Shown piece by piece: positions 51,239 to 60,212 of a stretch of 64,000 nt of DNA. Made by a program: the position numbers and the translations under genes. The stretch covers positions 1 to 64,000 of the forward strand of contig NZ_NPKN01000010.1 of the NCBI RefSeq assembly GCF_008329435.1, written 5' to 3'. The DNA comes from Rhodanobacter sp. T12-5 (GTDB lineage Bacteria; Pseudomonadota; Gammaproteobacteria; Xanthomonadales; Rhodanobacteraceae). Positions within the stretch are counted from its first letter, which is position 1. Each line of letters opens with the position of its first letter. A model generated the notes under the pieces. It was not told the origin of the DNA and ran no database searches. It saw only the letters and a list, made by a program, of their open reading frames with translations.

Positions 51239-54055
51239 ATGGCATCCACACCGTCATTGCGCGAACTGTTCGAGGCCGCGCTCCCGCTGCCTGCCGCTGC
51301 GCGTGCGCAACTGCTGGCCGAACGTTGCCCGGACCCGTTACGGCGCGCGCAGATCGAGCGCATGCTGGCCGCCGACGCCATGGGCGACGACTTGCTGCCC
51401 ACCGGCGATGCCGCCCGCGCCGCGCGGGTGATCGGCGACGCCAGTATTGCCGATGCCCTGCCGGCCGGCAGCTGCATAGGTCCGTTCACGCTGGTGGAGA
51501 TACTTGGCGAGGGTGGCTCGTCCACCGTGTTTCGCGCGTTTCGCCAGGCCGATGGAGTGCGCCAGGAAGTCGCCATCAAGTTGCTGGCGCGCGGCTTGTA
51601 CACAGTCGACGCGCAGCGCCAGTTTCGCCGCGAACGCGAGGCGCTGGCACGCCTGCGGCATCCGGGCATCGCGCGCCTGATCGAGGGCGGCATCACCGAC
51701 GGCGGCCTCGCCTACATCGCGCTGGAGCTGGTCGACGGCGTGCCGATCACGCGTTACGCCTGCGGGCACGGCCTGGACCTGCGCCAGCGGCTGGTACTGT
51801 TCCTGATGGTCTGCCGTGCCGTCGAGACGGCGCATCGGGCGCTGATCGTGCATCGCGACCTGAAGCCATCCAATGTGCTGGTCACCCCCGAAGGCGACGT
51901 CAAGCTGCTCGATTTCGGCATCGCCAAACTGCTGGATGAGGACGTGACCGGCGCCATCCGTACCCAGCATCGCGCGCTCACGCCGGCCTATGCCGCGCCG
52001 GAACAATTTGCGCAGCAGCCGATCACCACCTCCACCGACGTGTACGCGCTCGGCATTCTGCTGGACGAGTTGATCACGGGGCGTCGTCGCGCCACCGGCG
52101 ATACCACGACGCCATCGTCGCGGATCGATTCGGGGTCCGTCGCCACTGCCTACGGCGTGGCGCATGCGCCGGCCTCGGTGAGGCCGCTGCGGCGCAAGCT
52201 TCGCGGCGACCTCGACAACATCGTGTTGAAGGCTGTTGCCATCGAGCCGGAGCGCCGCTACGCCTCGGCTGGCGCGCTGGCCGAAGACATCGAGCGCCAC
52301 CTGGATCGCCAGCCGGTATCGGCCCATCCGCCCTCGCGCTGGTATCGCACCAGCAAGTTCGTCGACCGCCATCGCGGCGGCGTGGTCGCCACGGCGGTGT
52401 TCATGCTCGCCATTCTGGTCTCGTTGTCGATCGCCCTGTGGCAGGCGCACGTCGCGCGGGAGCAGGCAGCGCGCGCCGACATGGCGCGAACTTTCGTCGA
52501 GAGCCTGTTTGCGCCGATCCGCTACGGGGTGGCCGCAACGAAACAGCCCAGCCTGGACGAACTGCTGGCACATGGCGTGGCGAAACTGGACAACTCGCCG
52601 CAGATGGACGACGGCAGCCGCGTGGACCTGCTGGCGATGTTTTCGCGCCTGTACGAGAACCTTGGCGATGCCGCGCAATCGCGCCGGCTGGCGAACCGGG
52701 CCGTCGCCTTGTCCGAGCGGGCGCTGGCGCCGTCCGACATCGAGGCGATCCGTGCGCTCACCGCGCGCGGCTACGCCGAGGTGCGCGCCGAAGACTACGC
52801 AGCCGGCGGCGCCGACCTTCGGCTGGCGCACCGGCGTCTGCTTGCGCAGGGGATCCATGGCGAAGCGCTGGTCGACCTGATCGGTCCGCTGGGCGCGGTC
52901 GAGAACAGCGAAGGGCACGGCGAAGCTGCACTGGATCTCGCCCGCGAAGCGCTGGCCGAGCGTATCGCCACCTGGGGGCCGGACGATCCGCGCGTCGGCA
53001 TCGGCTACAACGACGTCGCCTCTGCGCTGGAAGGATTGGAGCGCTACGACGAGGCGATCGGGATGTGGCGCAAGACCTGGCAGTTCGAGCTGGCGCACTT
53101 CGGCTCGTCCAGCAATGAATCCACCCTGGCACTGGCCGGCTGGGCCTCGTCCGCGTATCGCGCCGGTCACTGGACACAGGCGCATGCGCTGTTCGCTAAG
53201 GCGCTGGCGATGTACGCGCGCAACGGCGGCCGGCTGCAGCTCACCCAGGTGTATGCGGCGCAGAAGGCCTGCGTGCTGGAAGGATTGCGGGCGGATCGCG
53301 CCAGCGCACAGGCGCGCTGCCGTCAGGCGCAGGCCTGGTCTGCCGGTGGCTTCGGTGCAGATAGTGCATTGCATGGAGATTCGCTGGAAGCCACCGCCTT
53401 TGGTGAAGTCGAAGCCGGCGATCTCGCCGGTGCGCGGAAATTGTTCGAAGCAGCACGCCAGCGATACGGCAGCGATCCGGCCAACCGCATGCGGATCGGT
53501 CGCGTGGACAGCGAACTGGCCGGCATCGCCTTGCTGGAAGGCCAGCCCGCGCTGGCGCGCGCGCTGCTGCCGGAAGCCATCGCCGGCCTGCGCACGCGCA
53601 AGTACCGGATGCCGCCACTGATCGCCGAGGCGCGCCTGCTACTGGCTTGCAGCCGATCTCCCGGGCCGCAGTGTCCGCAAGCCCTCCAGGCGACGGTCGA
53701 TCGTGACCTTGCCGCGGTCGCGTCCCGCAGCGATCCGCAACTGCTGTGGGTGCACACGTTGCTGGCGCAGGTCGAGCTGGAACATGGCGAAGCAGGTCGG
53801 GCGAGAGCGCGACTGGCGGTGGCTATCCCGCGCGCCAGCCATGAATTGCCGGCGGCGCATCCGCGTCGGCTCGCGGCGCAGCTGTGGCTTGCGGTCGCCG
53901 CGGCCCGCAGCGGTGACTGCGCCTACGCCACCGCGCAGACAAAGGCCGTACGCGCGATCACCGAAGCCGCTGATCTCGCCTCGCATCCCGAGCTGGCCAG
54001 CGCCAGTGCGCTGTTGCGCCGGCCCATCGCGTCCTGCCGCGCTCTGCTGAACTGA
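51239..54055 (+). CDS. Membrane Ser/Thr protein kinase with C-terminal TPR-like region
   Basis: A 938-residue Hanks-type kinase. The kinase domain (about residues 80-360) is complete: GEGGSSTVFRAFR, Lys114 in VAIKLL, HRDLKPSN at 205-212, DFG at 225-227 and the activation segment through APEQF. A single membrane helix lies at about residues 380-402 (GVVATAVFMLAILVSLSIAL), and the remaining ~530 residues form TPR-like helical repeats expected on the periplasmic side. GGAGAG precedes the ATG. Following directly after the ECF sigma gene, it is probably the sensor kinase for that sigma factor. The signal and regulon are unknown. Confidence 0.93.
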   Translation: MASTPSLRELFEAALPLPAAARAQLLAERCPDPLRRAQIERMLAADAMGDDLLPTGDAARAARVIGDASIADALPAGSCIGPFTLVEILGEGGSSTVFRAFRQADGVRQEVAIKLLARGLYTVDAQRQFRREREALARLRHPGIARLIEGGITDGGLAYIALELVDGVPITRYACGHGLDLRQRLVLFLMVCRAVETAHRALIVHRDLKPSNVLVTPEGDVKLLDFGIAKLLDEDVTGAIRTQHRALTPAYAAPEQFAQQPITTSTDVYALGILLDELITGRRRATGDTTTPSSRIDSGSVATAYGVAHAPASVRPLRRKLRGDLDNIVLKAVAIEPERRYASAGALAEDIERHLDRQPVSAHPPSRWYRTSKFVDRHRGGVVATAVFMLAILVSLSIALWQAHVAREQAARADMARTFVESLFAPIRYGVAATKQPSLDELLAHGVAKLDNSPQMDDGSRVDLLAMFSRLYENLGDAAQSRRLANRAVALSERALAPSDIEAIRALTARGYAEVRAEDYAAGGADLRLAHRRLLAQGIHGEALVDLIGPLGAVENSEGHGEAALDLAREALAERIATWGPDDPRVGIGYNDVASALEGLERYDEAIGMWRKTWQFELAHFGSSSNESTLALAGWASSAYRAGHWTQAHALFAKALAMYARNGGRLQLTQVYAAQKACVLEGLRADRASAQARCRQAQAWSAGGFGADSALHGDSLEATAFGEVEAGDLAGARKLFEAARQRYGSDPANRMRIGRVDSELAGIALLEGQPALARALLPEAIAGLRTRKYRMPPLIAEARLLLACSRSPGPQCPQALQATVDRDLAAVASRSDPQLLWVHTLLAQVELEHGEAGRARARLAVAIPRASHELPAAHPRRLAAQLWLAVAAARSGDCAYATAQTKAVRAITEAADLASHPELASASALLRRPIASCRALLN

Positions 54056-54221
54056 CCCTCATGAGTCGCCTCATGACAATCCGGGCGCTGGCAGCTGGCC
54101 TGCGCGCGCCGTGCCGCCACGCATGTCGCAGTTTGCCCATCGGCAGTGTTCTCCGTCATGCCACGACCGTATCGGCCGGGCAGGGCCTGAGGAACGCTCA
54201 TCCAGCCATGGGGCAACCGTC

Positions 54222-55661
54222 ATGTTCGATCACCGTTTCCGATTCACCACACGCCAGCGATTGGCAGCCACCCTCGTGACCTTGCTGCTGGTGGGCGTCG
54301 GCGCCACACACGCACAGCAGCCTGATCGCCAGCTCTCGCATGCCAGCCCGTTGACCACTGCCGACCCCTCCGGCTGGCTGCAAACCAGCACGCCCAGCGG
54401 CCGCATCGACAGCGCCAATCCCTTCTTCCAGAGCTTCGGCAGCAACGGCCGCTCGTGCGACTCCTGCCACCGCCAGGCGCAAGGCTGGACGGTCTCGCCC
54501 GACGAACTGCGCCAGCGTTTCGCCAGGACCAACGGCACCGATCCCATTTTTTCCCTGGTCGATGGCGCCGTGTCGCCAGTGGCCGATGTGTCCAATGTCT
54601 ACGCCCGCCGCAGCGCCTACGCCATGCTGCTCAGCCGCGGACTGATACGCGTCGGCATGCCGATGCCGGCGAACGCCGAATTTCGCCTGACCAAAGTGGA
54701 CGATCCCTACGGCTACGCCAGCGCGCGCGAGCTGTCGCTGTTCCGCCGGCCGCTGCCGGCGACCAACCTGATCTGGCTCACCGCCGTGATGTGGGACGGT
54801 CGCGAAACCTTCTCGCCGTTCAAGCCGCCGATGGATGCCGGCATCGATCTGGAAAACCTGCGGGTCAGCCTCGCCTCGCAGGCCCGCCATGCCATCCTTG
54901 GCCACGAACAGGCGGCCGCTGCGCCCAGCGACGCGGTCATCGCGCAGATCGTCGATTTTGAAATGCACATGGTTACCGCACAGGTCGACGACAACGGCGC
55001 GGGCCAGCTCAACAGCGACAACGCGATGGGCGGTGCCAACATCCTCGCCCAGCAACGCTTCTGGGTCGGCATCAACGACACCCTCGGCAACGACCCCACC
55101 GGCGACGCGTTCGACGAGAAGGCGATGCGCCTGTTCGACGACTGGAACGATCCCACCGCGCAGTTCCGCCGTGACCCGCGCGGCCTTGCACGTGCCGCCA
55201 TCGCCCGCGGCGAGCAGTTGTTCAATTCGATGCCGATCGCCATCCGCGGTGTGGCCGGGCTCAACGACGTCACCGGCATGCCGGTGATCCACGGCAGCTG
55301 CAGCAGCTGTCACAACTCGCCCAACATCGGCAACCACTCGATGGCGCTGCCGGTCAACATCGGCGTCGCCGACGCCAGCCGGCGTACCCCGGACATGCCG
55401 CTCTACACACTGACCAACCAGATCACCGGCAAGTCGGTGCAAACCACCGATCCGGGCTTGGCCATGATCACGGGCAAATGGGCCGACATCGGCAAGTTCA
55501 AGGGCCCGATCCTGCGTGGCCTGGCCGCGCGCGCACCGTATTTCCACAACGGTTCGGCGGCCACCCTGGGCGACGTGGTCGACTTCTACAACACCCGCTT
55601 CAACATCCACATGAGCGGTCAGCAGAAACGCGACCTTGTGGCTTTTTTGTCGGCGCTGTGA
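54222..55661 (+). CDS. Periplasmic di-haem cytochrome c / MauG-like peroxidase family protein
   Basis: A 479-residue exported protein. A Sec signal (LAATLVTLLLVGVGATHAQ) ends near residue 31. Two CxxCH haem sites are seen: C79-C82-H83 in SCDSCHRQAQGW and C360-C363-H364 in GSCSSCHNSPN. The spacing and the C-terminal KGPILRGLAARAPYFHNGSA motif are those of the cytochrome c peroxidase/MauG/BthA-type superfamily. The start at 54222 is chosen for the signal peptide. It may use peroxide or oxidise a partner; nothing in the window identifies the substrate. A MddA-like gene follows after 46 bases on the same strand. Confidence 0.9.
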   Translation: MFDHRFRFTTRQRLAATLVTLLLVGVGATHAQQPDRQLSHASPLTTADPSGWLQTSTPSGRIDSANPFFQSFGSNGRSCDSCHRQAQGWTVSPDELRQRFARTNGTDPIFSLVDGAVSPVADVSNVYARRSAYAMLLSRGLIRVGMPMPANAEFRLTKVDDPYGYASARELSLFRRPLPATNLIWLTAVMWDGRETFSPFKPPMDAGIDLENLRVSLASQARHAILGHEQAAAAPSDAVIAQIVDFEMHMVTAQVDDNGAGQLNSDNAMGGANILAQQRFWVGINDTLGNDPTGDAFDEKAMRLFDDWNDPTAQFRRDPRGLARAAIARGEQLFNSMPIAIRGVAGLNDVTGMPVIHGSCSSCHNSPNIGNHSMALPVNIGVADASRRTPDMPLYTLTNQITGKSVQTTDPGLAMITGKWADIGKFKGPILRGLAARAPYFHNGSAATLGDVVDFYNTRFNIHMSGQQKRDLVAFLSAL

Positions 55662-55707
55662 CGCGTGCCGGTAGAGCTTCCCTTTACCCTGACGGAGATG
55701 ACCGATC

Positions 55708-56487
55708 ATGCGTGCCTTGCTGACCCTCTGCTACGGCGTGCTCTGCTACGTCGTGTTCTTGCTGACGTTTCTCTACGCCATCGCTTTCGTGGGCGATTTT
55801 CTGGTACCCCGGACCCTGGATCAGCCACCGCCGGGCGGGCCGGCCTCGCTCGCGACATGGGTCATCGACGTGGTGCTGCTAGGACTTTTCGCCGTGCAGC
55901 ACAGCGGCATGGCCCGTCAGGGCTTCAAGGCATGGCTGACGCGAAGGCTGTCCCCGGCGATCGAGCGCAGTACCTACGTACTGCTGTCCAGCCTGGCGCT
56001 GATCCTACTGTTCTGGCAGTGGCGGCCGTTGCCGGGCACGGTCTGGCAGGCGGAGCCCGGCTGGGGCTCCATGGCGCTGTACGCACTGTTCGCTTTCGGC
56101 TGGTTGCTGGTGCTCACGGGCACCTTCGTCATCAATCATTTCGATCTGTTCGGCCTGCGTCAGGTCTGGCTGTACGCACGCGGACAATCCTGCACGCCGC
56201 TGCCGTTCAAACAGCATTTCTTCTACCGCGTCGTGCGGCATCCGCTGATGCTCGGTTTCCTCATCGCGTTCTGGGCCATTCCGCACATGAGCGTCGGTCA
56301 TCTGCTGTTTGCCGTGGCCACCACGGGCTACATCCTGATCGCGGTGAAGTTCCTCGAGGAGCGCGACCTGATCGCCGCGCACGGCTGCGACTACCAGCGT
56401 TATCAACGTGAGGTGCCGATGCTTTGCCCATGGCCGCGGCTACACGGCAAGGCATCCGAGCCGACGGCGAGAGTGCCGCAGCACTGA
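55708..56487 (+). CDS. mddA: Methanethiol S-methyltransferase-like membrane protein (MddA type)
   Basis: A 259-residue membrane protein with about six helices, of the NnrU/isoprenylcysteine methyltransferase-like superfamily. The segments GLFAVQHSGMARQGFKAWLT, IERSTYVLLSSLALILLFWQ, INHFDLFGLRQVWLYARG and VRHPLMLGFLIAFWAIPHMS are the hallmark blocks of MddA, which methylates methanethiol to dimethyl sulfide using S-adenosylmethionine. GGAG lies upstream of the ATG. It follows the di-haem cytochrome gene by 46 bases and may be co-transcribed. The gene symbol is by resemblance; activity is inferred. Confidence 0.8.
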   Translation: MRALLTLCYGVLCYVVFLLTFLYAIAFVGDFLVPRTLDQPPPGGPASLATWVIDVVLLGLFAVQHSGMARQGFKAWLTRRLSPAIERSTYVLLSSLALILLFWQWRPLPGTVWQAEPGWGSMALYALFAFGWLLVLTGTFVINHFDLFGLRQVWLYARGQSCTPLPFKQHFFYRVVRHPLMLGFLIAFWAIPHMSVGHLLFAVATTGYILIAVKFLEERDLIAAHGCDYQRYQREVPMLCPWPRLHGKASEPTARVPQH

Positions 56488-56496
56488 GCTCGGTCT

Positions 56497-57624
56497 TCAA
56501 CGGACGCGTTTCGAATCGCGCCTGCCACACAGCTCCATAAAATGCTGTCTGAAACCCTGTTCGAGAACCATCAGACAGCCGGCGTCCCAGTCATCGTTGC
56601 CCTCGACGATGACTGGGCCATCGGTGGAGATGGCGACATCCCAACCGATCGAATGGATGTGCGGAAGGTATTCGTGCACTCGCTTGACCATGGCGATCGC
56701 TGCCGCGAATCGTGGCAACTCGAACCCGTCGAAGCGGGTGCCGCTGACCGGATGAACCGGAGTGCGCGCGCCCGTGCCAGGTTTGAAAAACCCGTCGCCG
56801 CGCAATTTTCCACGCTCGAGATCGATGCTGACGATCAGTCCGCCGGCAGCCCAGTTGTCGACATTGCCGGGTGGCACGCCGATACGCAAAACGCCATGCA
56901 ACACGGCGGCCTCACCGTCGCTGCAGAATGAAATCAACCGCATGGTATTCACGGAACTGGCGTTCAACTGGCTCATCAGCGGATGTTGGTCGATGCGCTG
57001 CTGGAACAGGCACCGTCCTCTCAGGCGCCTGCGCAGCTCGTCCAGCGACACCGGCGTGTCCGCGACAAAAAGTCGGCCCCGATCGATCCGCAACGGAAAC
57101 ACGTCGGTGCCCTGCATGCCGGCCAGCGGCTTGCAGAAGCCATCGAGACCAGGCGCGTCGGCTTCGGCGAGGGCTTCCAGCGGAACGATTTCGTCGCGAT
57201 CGAGCCATGTAATGCTTTCCCGATCCAGCAGGGCGAGGTTTTTCGGCGTCGGTATGCCAAGGCTCGACGCGAACTGGCCGAAAACGAACTTGTCCCGCAG
57301 CAAGCAGACATAGTTGTAAGTCGCCCCGTCCACGCGCAGGTTGCAGCGGTTTCGCATCCACTGAAACCGCCGATACGACATCAGGTCACGGCGGCGCGCG
57401 GATTTGAGGTCCAGCCCGTAGGCGTAATAGAAGTTGTTGGCCTCGCCGGTACGGATCAACCACCAGATCAGCTCGACGACTATCCTCGGCCTGCTTTTTC
57501 GCGGCGCCTCCGGCCAGTACGAACGCGACAGCCTCTCGTCAAACGCAAGTCCGAGAATGTCGCGTGTGGTCCGCGTTATGCGATTCAGAGCCGCGCGCGC
57601 TGATTTGGGTTTCGGCAAGGTCAC
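56497..57624 (-). CDS. Sugar-transfer-associated ATP-grasp family protein
   Basis: A 375-residue protein resembling the ATPgrasp_ST family found with polysaccharide genes. Visible features are CLLRDKFVFGQFASSLGIPT (N-terminal lobe), GFCKPLAGMQGTDVFPL (ATP lysine region), NASSVNTMRLISFCSDGEAA, and the metal-binding C-terminal block DVAISTDGPVIVEGNDDWDA. The start is GTG at 57624. Members probably join an amino acid or similar acid to a glycan, but the substrate is not established. It is convergent with the mddA-like gene, nine bases away. Confidence 0.83.
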   Translation of the reverse strand: MTLPKPKSARAALNRITRTTRDILGLAFDERLSRSYWPEAPRKSRPRIVVELIWWLIRTGEANNFYYAYGLDLKSARRRDLMSYRRFQWMRNRCNLRVDGATYNYVCLLRDKFVFGQFASSLGIPTPKNLALLDRESITWLDRDEIVPLEALAEADAPGLDGFCKPLAGMQGTDVFPLRIDRGRLFVADTPVSLDELRRRLRGRCLFQQRIDQHPLMSQLNASSVNTMRLISFCSDGEAAVLHGVLRIGVPPGNVDNWAAGGLIVSIDLERGKLRGDGFFKPGTGARTPVHPVSGTRFDGFELPRFAAAIAMVKRVHEYLPHIHSIGWDVAISTDGPVIVEGNDDWDAGCLMVLEQGFRQHFMELCGRRDSKRVR

Positions 57625-57704
57625 TAAACGTTCACGGATGAGTGCCGGTTGTCGGTATTGTGATCCCTCATTTGTGTAAAGAATGAGTAGGCAGTTCGCA
57701 CCGG

Positions 57705-57806
57705 CTACTCCGTGTCGCTGCGCACCTGGGCGTGGCTGATCAGGGCGTAGATCAAGCTGCCGCCGACGATGTTGCCGGCGAGAGTGGGCAGCGCGAAGGC
57801 GGTAAC
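57705..57806 (-). other. Untranslated remainder of the FNT channel gene after a premature stop
   Basis: Beyond the TAG at 57807-57809 the same frame continues with VTAFALPTLAGNIVGGSLIY and ALISHAQVRSDTE to a normal TAG at 57705. This encodes the last membrane helix and the conserved HAQV tail of the family, so the TAG is an in-frame nonsense codon and not the natural end. Confidence 0.8.
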
Positions 57807-58577
57807 CTAATCGCCGAAAGCCAATTCTCCGGCGAACACCAGGTACAGCGTTTCAACCGAGCCGACGACGATGTGGGTGAAGCCGCCCAGCGCGATGAGG
57901 TATGTCACCAGGGTGATCGCGAGGATCTTGCTGCCTTCGGCAGCGGGCAGCAGCCATACCATGATGGCAATCAGCCAGCCGGCGAGAATGCCCTTGGTGA
58001 ACATCTGCGAAGGTGTGTTGTGCATCAGTTCGCGACCGATCGCGAGGAAGGCGTTCTGGTTCTCCTCGTCGAACTGGTCCAGATGCAGGACGCCCCACGC
58101 GAACAGGGCGACCCCGACAAGATTGCCTGCGAACACGATGGCCCACATGCGCAGCAATCGGCCGAGGGCGCGCAGGCGCGGATCAGTCATGACGGGCAGC
58201 ACGGCGATCATGGTTATTTCGGTGAATAGTTGCTGCCGCGCCAGGATGACCACGACGAAGCCGAACGGATAACCCAGGCTTTCCAGCAGGAATGCGCCCG
58301 GCATGCCGGCGAGATGGCGGTGCAGCAGACCGCGCGCCAGCATGGAAAAACCCATTGACAGGCCAGCCGCGAGCGCGGACAGGCTCAACGCGGCGAAGCC
58401 TCGGCTGAGCTCCTGCTCGCCTTCACGGCGGATCACCTCATGCAACACCGCGGCGCGTGGTTGCCGCTTCTCCTCGACTTCGCCCTGTTCGTCGCCCGAC
58501 AGCGAGAAGCCGTTGGCCGCACCGGCCGGGCGGCGAGAGGATTCTTTGGCGCGATCTTCGTCTTGCTGCGCGCTCAT
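57807..58577 (-). CDS. Formate/nitrite transporter family (YfdC-like) channel, truncated
   Basis: A 256-residue membrane protein of the FNT family. An N-terminal acidic cytosolic extension (~60 residues) precedes the channel (LSLSALAAGLSMGFSMLARG, LGYPFGFVVVILARQQLFTE, FAGNLVGVALFAWGVL, KGILAGWLIAIMVWLLPAAE, GGFTHIVVGSVETLYLVFAG). Translation stops at a TAG after ELAFGD, losing about 32 codons that include the final helix. The likely ancestral codon is TGG (Trp), common at this place in the family, changed by one base. The product is probably non-functional unless the stop is read through or is a sequencing error. GGAG precedes the ATG. Confidence 0.88.
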   Translation of the reverse strand: MSAQQDEDRAKESSRRPAGAANGFSLSGDEQGEVEEKRQPRAAVLHEVIRREGEQELSRGFAALSLSALAAGLSMGFSMLARGLLHRHLAGMPGAFLLESLGYPFGFVVVILARQQLFTEITMIAVLPVMTDPRLRALGRLLRMWAIVFAGNLVGVALFAWGVLHLDQFDEENQNAFLAIGRELMHNTPSQMFTKGILAGWLIAIMVWLLPAAEGSKILAITLVTYLIALGGFTHIVVGSVETLYLVFAGELAFGD

Positions 58578-58767
58578 GCTCGGCTCCGCCGCAGCCCGCG
58601 CGGTGGCGAGATGCTGGGCCGGCTGATGCGTTCGGCGCGTACAAGGGAGAGCGGATCATCGAGCTTCGCCTTCACCGCAATGCCTGGCAAGAAGTACGTT
58701 GTCGTAGTGATACGGCGCCGATCTCCTTTGTCCTCGTCCGCCGGTCGCCGCTACAGGCGAATCATTC

Positions 58768-59886
58768 TTACGCAGGCGAGAGCCGCAGCAGCACCCGCAT
58801 AAGCTCGGCCTGCCGTCGGGTCTGCGTCTTGTCGAAGAGCGATCGCAGCTGGGTACGCACGGTGTTGATGGTGACGCCGCCTTGCTCGGCGGCCTGGGAA
58901 AGTGACATTCCCTGCATCAGCCATTGCGCCAGTTGCGCCTCGGCGCTGGTAAAGCCCCATTGGCGCTGCAACTCTTCGCCGAGCGATGCGGTGCTGCCCG
59001 AGGCCACGGTCTTGACGAAAGCAATCACGCGCGTGTCGTATTGCGACCAGTGCGTGCCCGCCACCATGCCGGCGGGGCAGAACTTCAGCGTACCGGCGAG
59101 CACGCCGTCGGGGCCGTGCAATTGCTGGATGAGCGGCCGGCTCTCAATGTTGGCGCAAAGCTGGGGGAGGGTTCGTCGCAGTCGTTGTTCGTCCGCCGGC
59201 CAATACAGGTGCAGGCGACCGTCGGGGCGGCGTGCGAACAGGCGGTCGGCTTCCATCTGCAGGGCCGTGCTGTTGCAGAACTGCAATTGCCCTTCGGCAT
59301 TGAGCAGCAACACGCCATCGGTCAATTGATCCAGCGCGGCGTGGAAGTTCCGGCTTTCATGATGCAGCCAGCCAAGGCGCTGTTGCAGCGCGTAGGCGTT
59401 GCAGAGATGCGGCAATAGCGATCGCGCCAGCTCGCACTCGTGTTCGTCGTAATACCCGGTTTGCCAATCCCGGTTGATGGTGAGCAGCGCGAGATCGTTC
59501 GGCCCTTGCGCATGCATGCACAGCGCCATGCCATGGCCGATGCCTGCGTCGTGCATGAACTCGGCGTAGTAGCGGGTGTCCCTCAGTTCGGGCTCGCCCA
59601 TCAGCCCGCGGTCGTCGGCAATCCCCTCCAGCAGCAACCTGCTGGCGCCGCGCTCGAACCAGGGGTGCTCGTAGGACAGCGTGGGATGGAGTGCCATCAA
59701 CCTGGGTGGCAGGCCGATGGCAGTCATCAGTCGCCCGTGCCTGTGGGCGTGATCGTGGATTTGCACCGAAACGACATGGGAGCGAAACACCTGCGCGATG
59801 AGCGCAAGGAAAGGGGTCCAATCCGGCGCACGCAAATCCATGCCGTAGAGGGCATCGATCAACTGCGTGCTGCGCCGGCGGTCCAA
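58768..59886 (-). CDS. LuxR-family transcriptional regulator (stand-alone, PAS-like)
   Basis: A 372-residue regulator without a receiver domain. A long N-terminal region may contain a PAS-like fold (residues about 190-260: HAALDQLTDGVLLLNAEGQL followed by FCNSTALQME), and the C-terminus is a LuxR helix-turn-helix (FTSAEAQLAQWLMQGMSLSQ, AAEQGGVTINTVRTQLRSLF). It is divergent from tyrosinase 2 with 326 bases between the two starts, containing two inverted repeats, so it is a candidate regulator of that gene. The FNT-channel gene lies 190 bases downstream on the same strand. Confidence 0.87.
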   Translation of the reverse strand: MDRRRSTQLIDALYGMDLRAPDWTPFLALIAQVFRSHVVSVQIHDHAHRHGRLMTAIGLPPRLMALHPTLSYEHPWFERGASRLLLEGIADDRGLMGEPELRDTRYYAEFMHDAGIGHGMALCMHAQGPNDLALLTINRDWQTGYYDEHECELARSLLPHLCNAYALQQRLGWLHHESRNFHAALDQLTDGVLLLNAEGQLQFCNSTALQMEADRLFARRPDGRLHLYWPADEQRLRRTLPQLCANIESRPLIQQLHGPDGVLAGTLKFCPAGMVAGTHWSQYDTRVIAFVKTVASGSTASLGEELQRQWGFTSAEAQLAQWLMQGMSLSQAAEQGGVTINTVRTQLRSLFDKTQTRRQAELMRVLLRLSPA

Positions 59887-60212
59887 GGGCGACCCTCCGC
59901 GGCCATTCCGTTCTTCGCGTCATCCGTTTGGATGATGACGGGGCAAAAACCTAGCAGTAGAAAGATAGCCAAGGCGTGAAGCGGCCGCGCCCGCGACGAG
60001 GGGTGACGCGCCAGGACAATCGGGGCGTTGCCGCAGATGCGGTCGTTCAATCAGCGTTGCACGTGTGTGCCGGTTTGCGCAGCAAAGAGCTGCGCAACTC
60101 GGCACGCGCCATTCGGATCACAGACTCCTCACATGGCCGGCCTGAGGCTCTCTGCGGGCGTTTGATTTTCACGGTGCTGTCGGCTTGGCGAAATTCGAAG
60201 ATGGAGAAAAAC
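59887..60212. other. Divergent control region between LuxR regulator and tyrosinase 2
   Basis: No gene is present. Two palindromes are visible: TCATCCGTTTGGATGA at 59920-59935, close to the regulator start, and a perfect 9-base inverted repeat at 60075-60097 nearer the tyrosinase. Both are the right size for dimeric regulator sites. Confidence 0.6.
60075..60097. promoter_or_regulatory. Perfect inverted repeat, candidate operator
   Basis: TTGCGCAGC (60075-60083), AAAGA spacer, GCTGCGCAA (60089-60097). The two arms match exactly. It lies about 115 bases before the tyrosinase 2 start and is not followed by a T-run, so an operator is more likely than a terminator. Confidence 0.5.
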
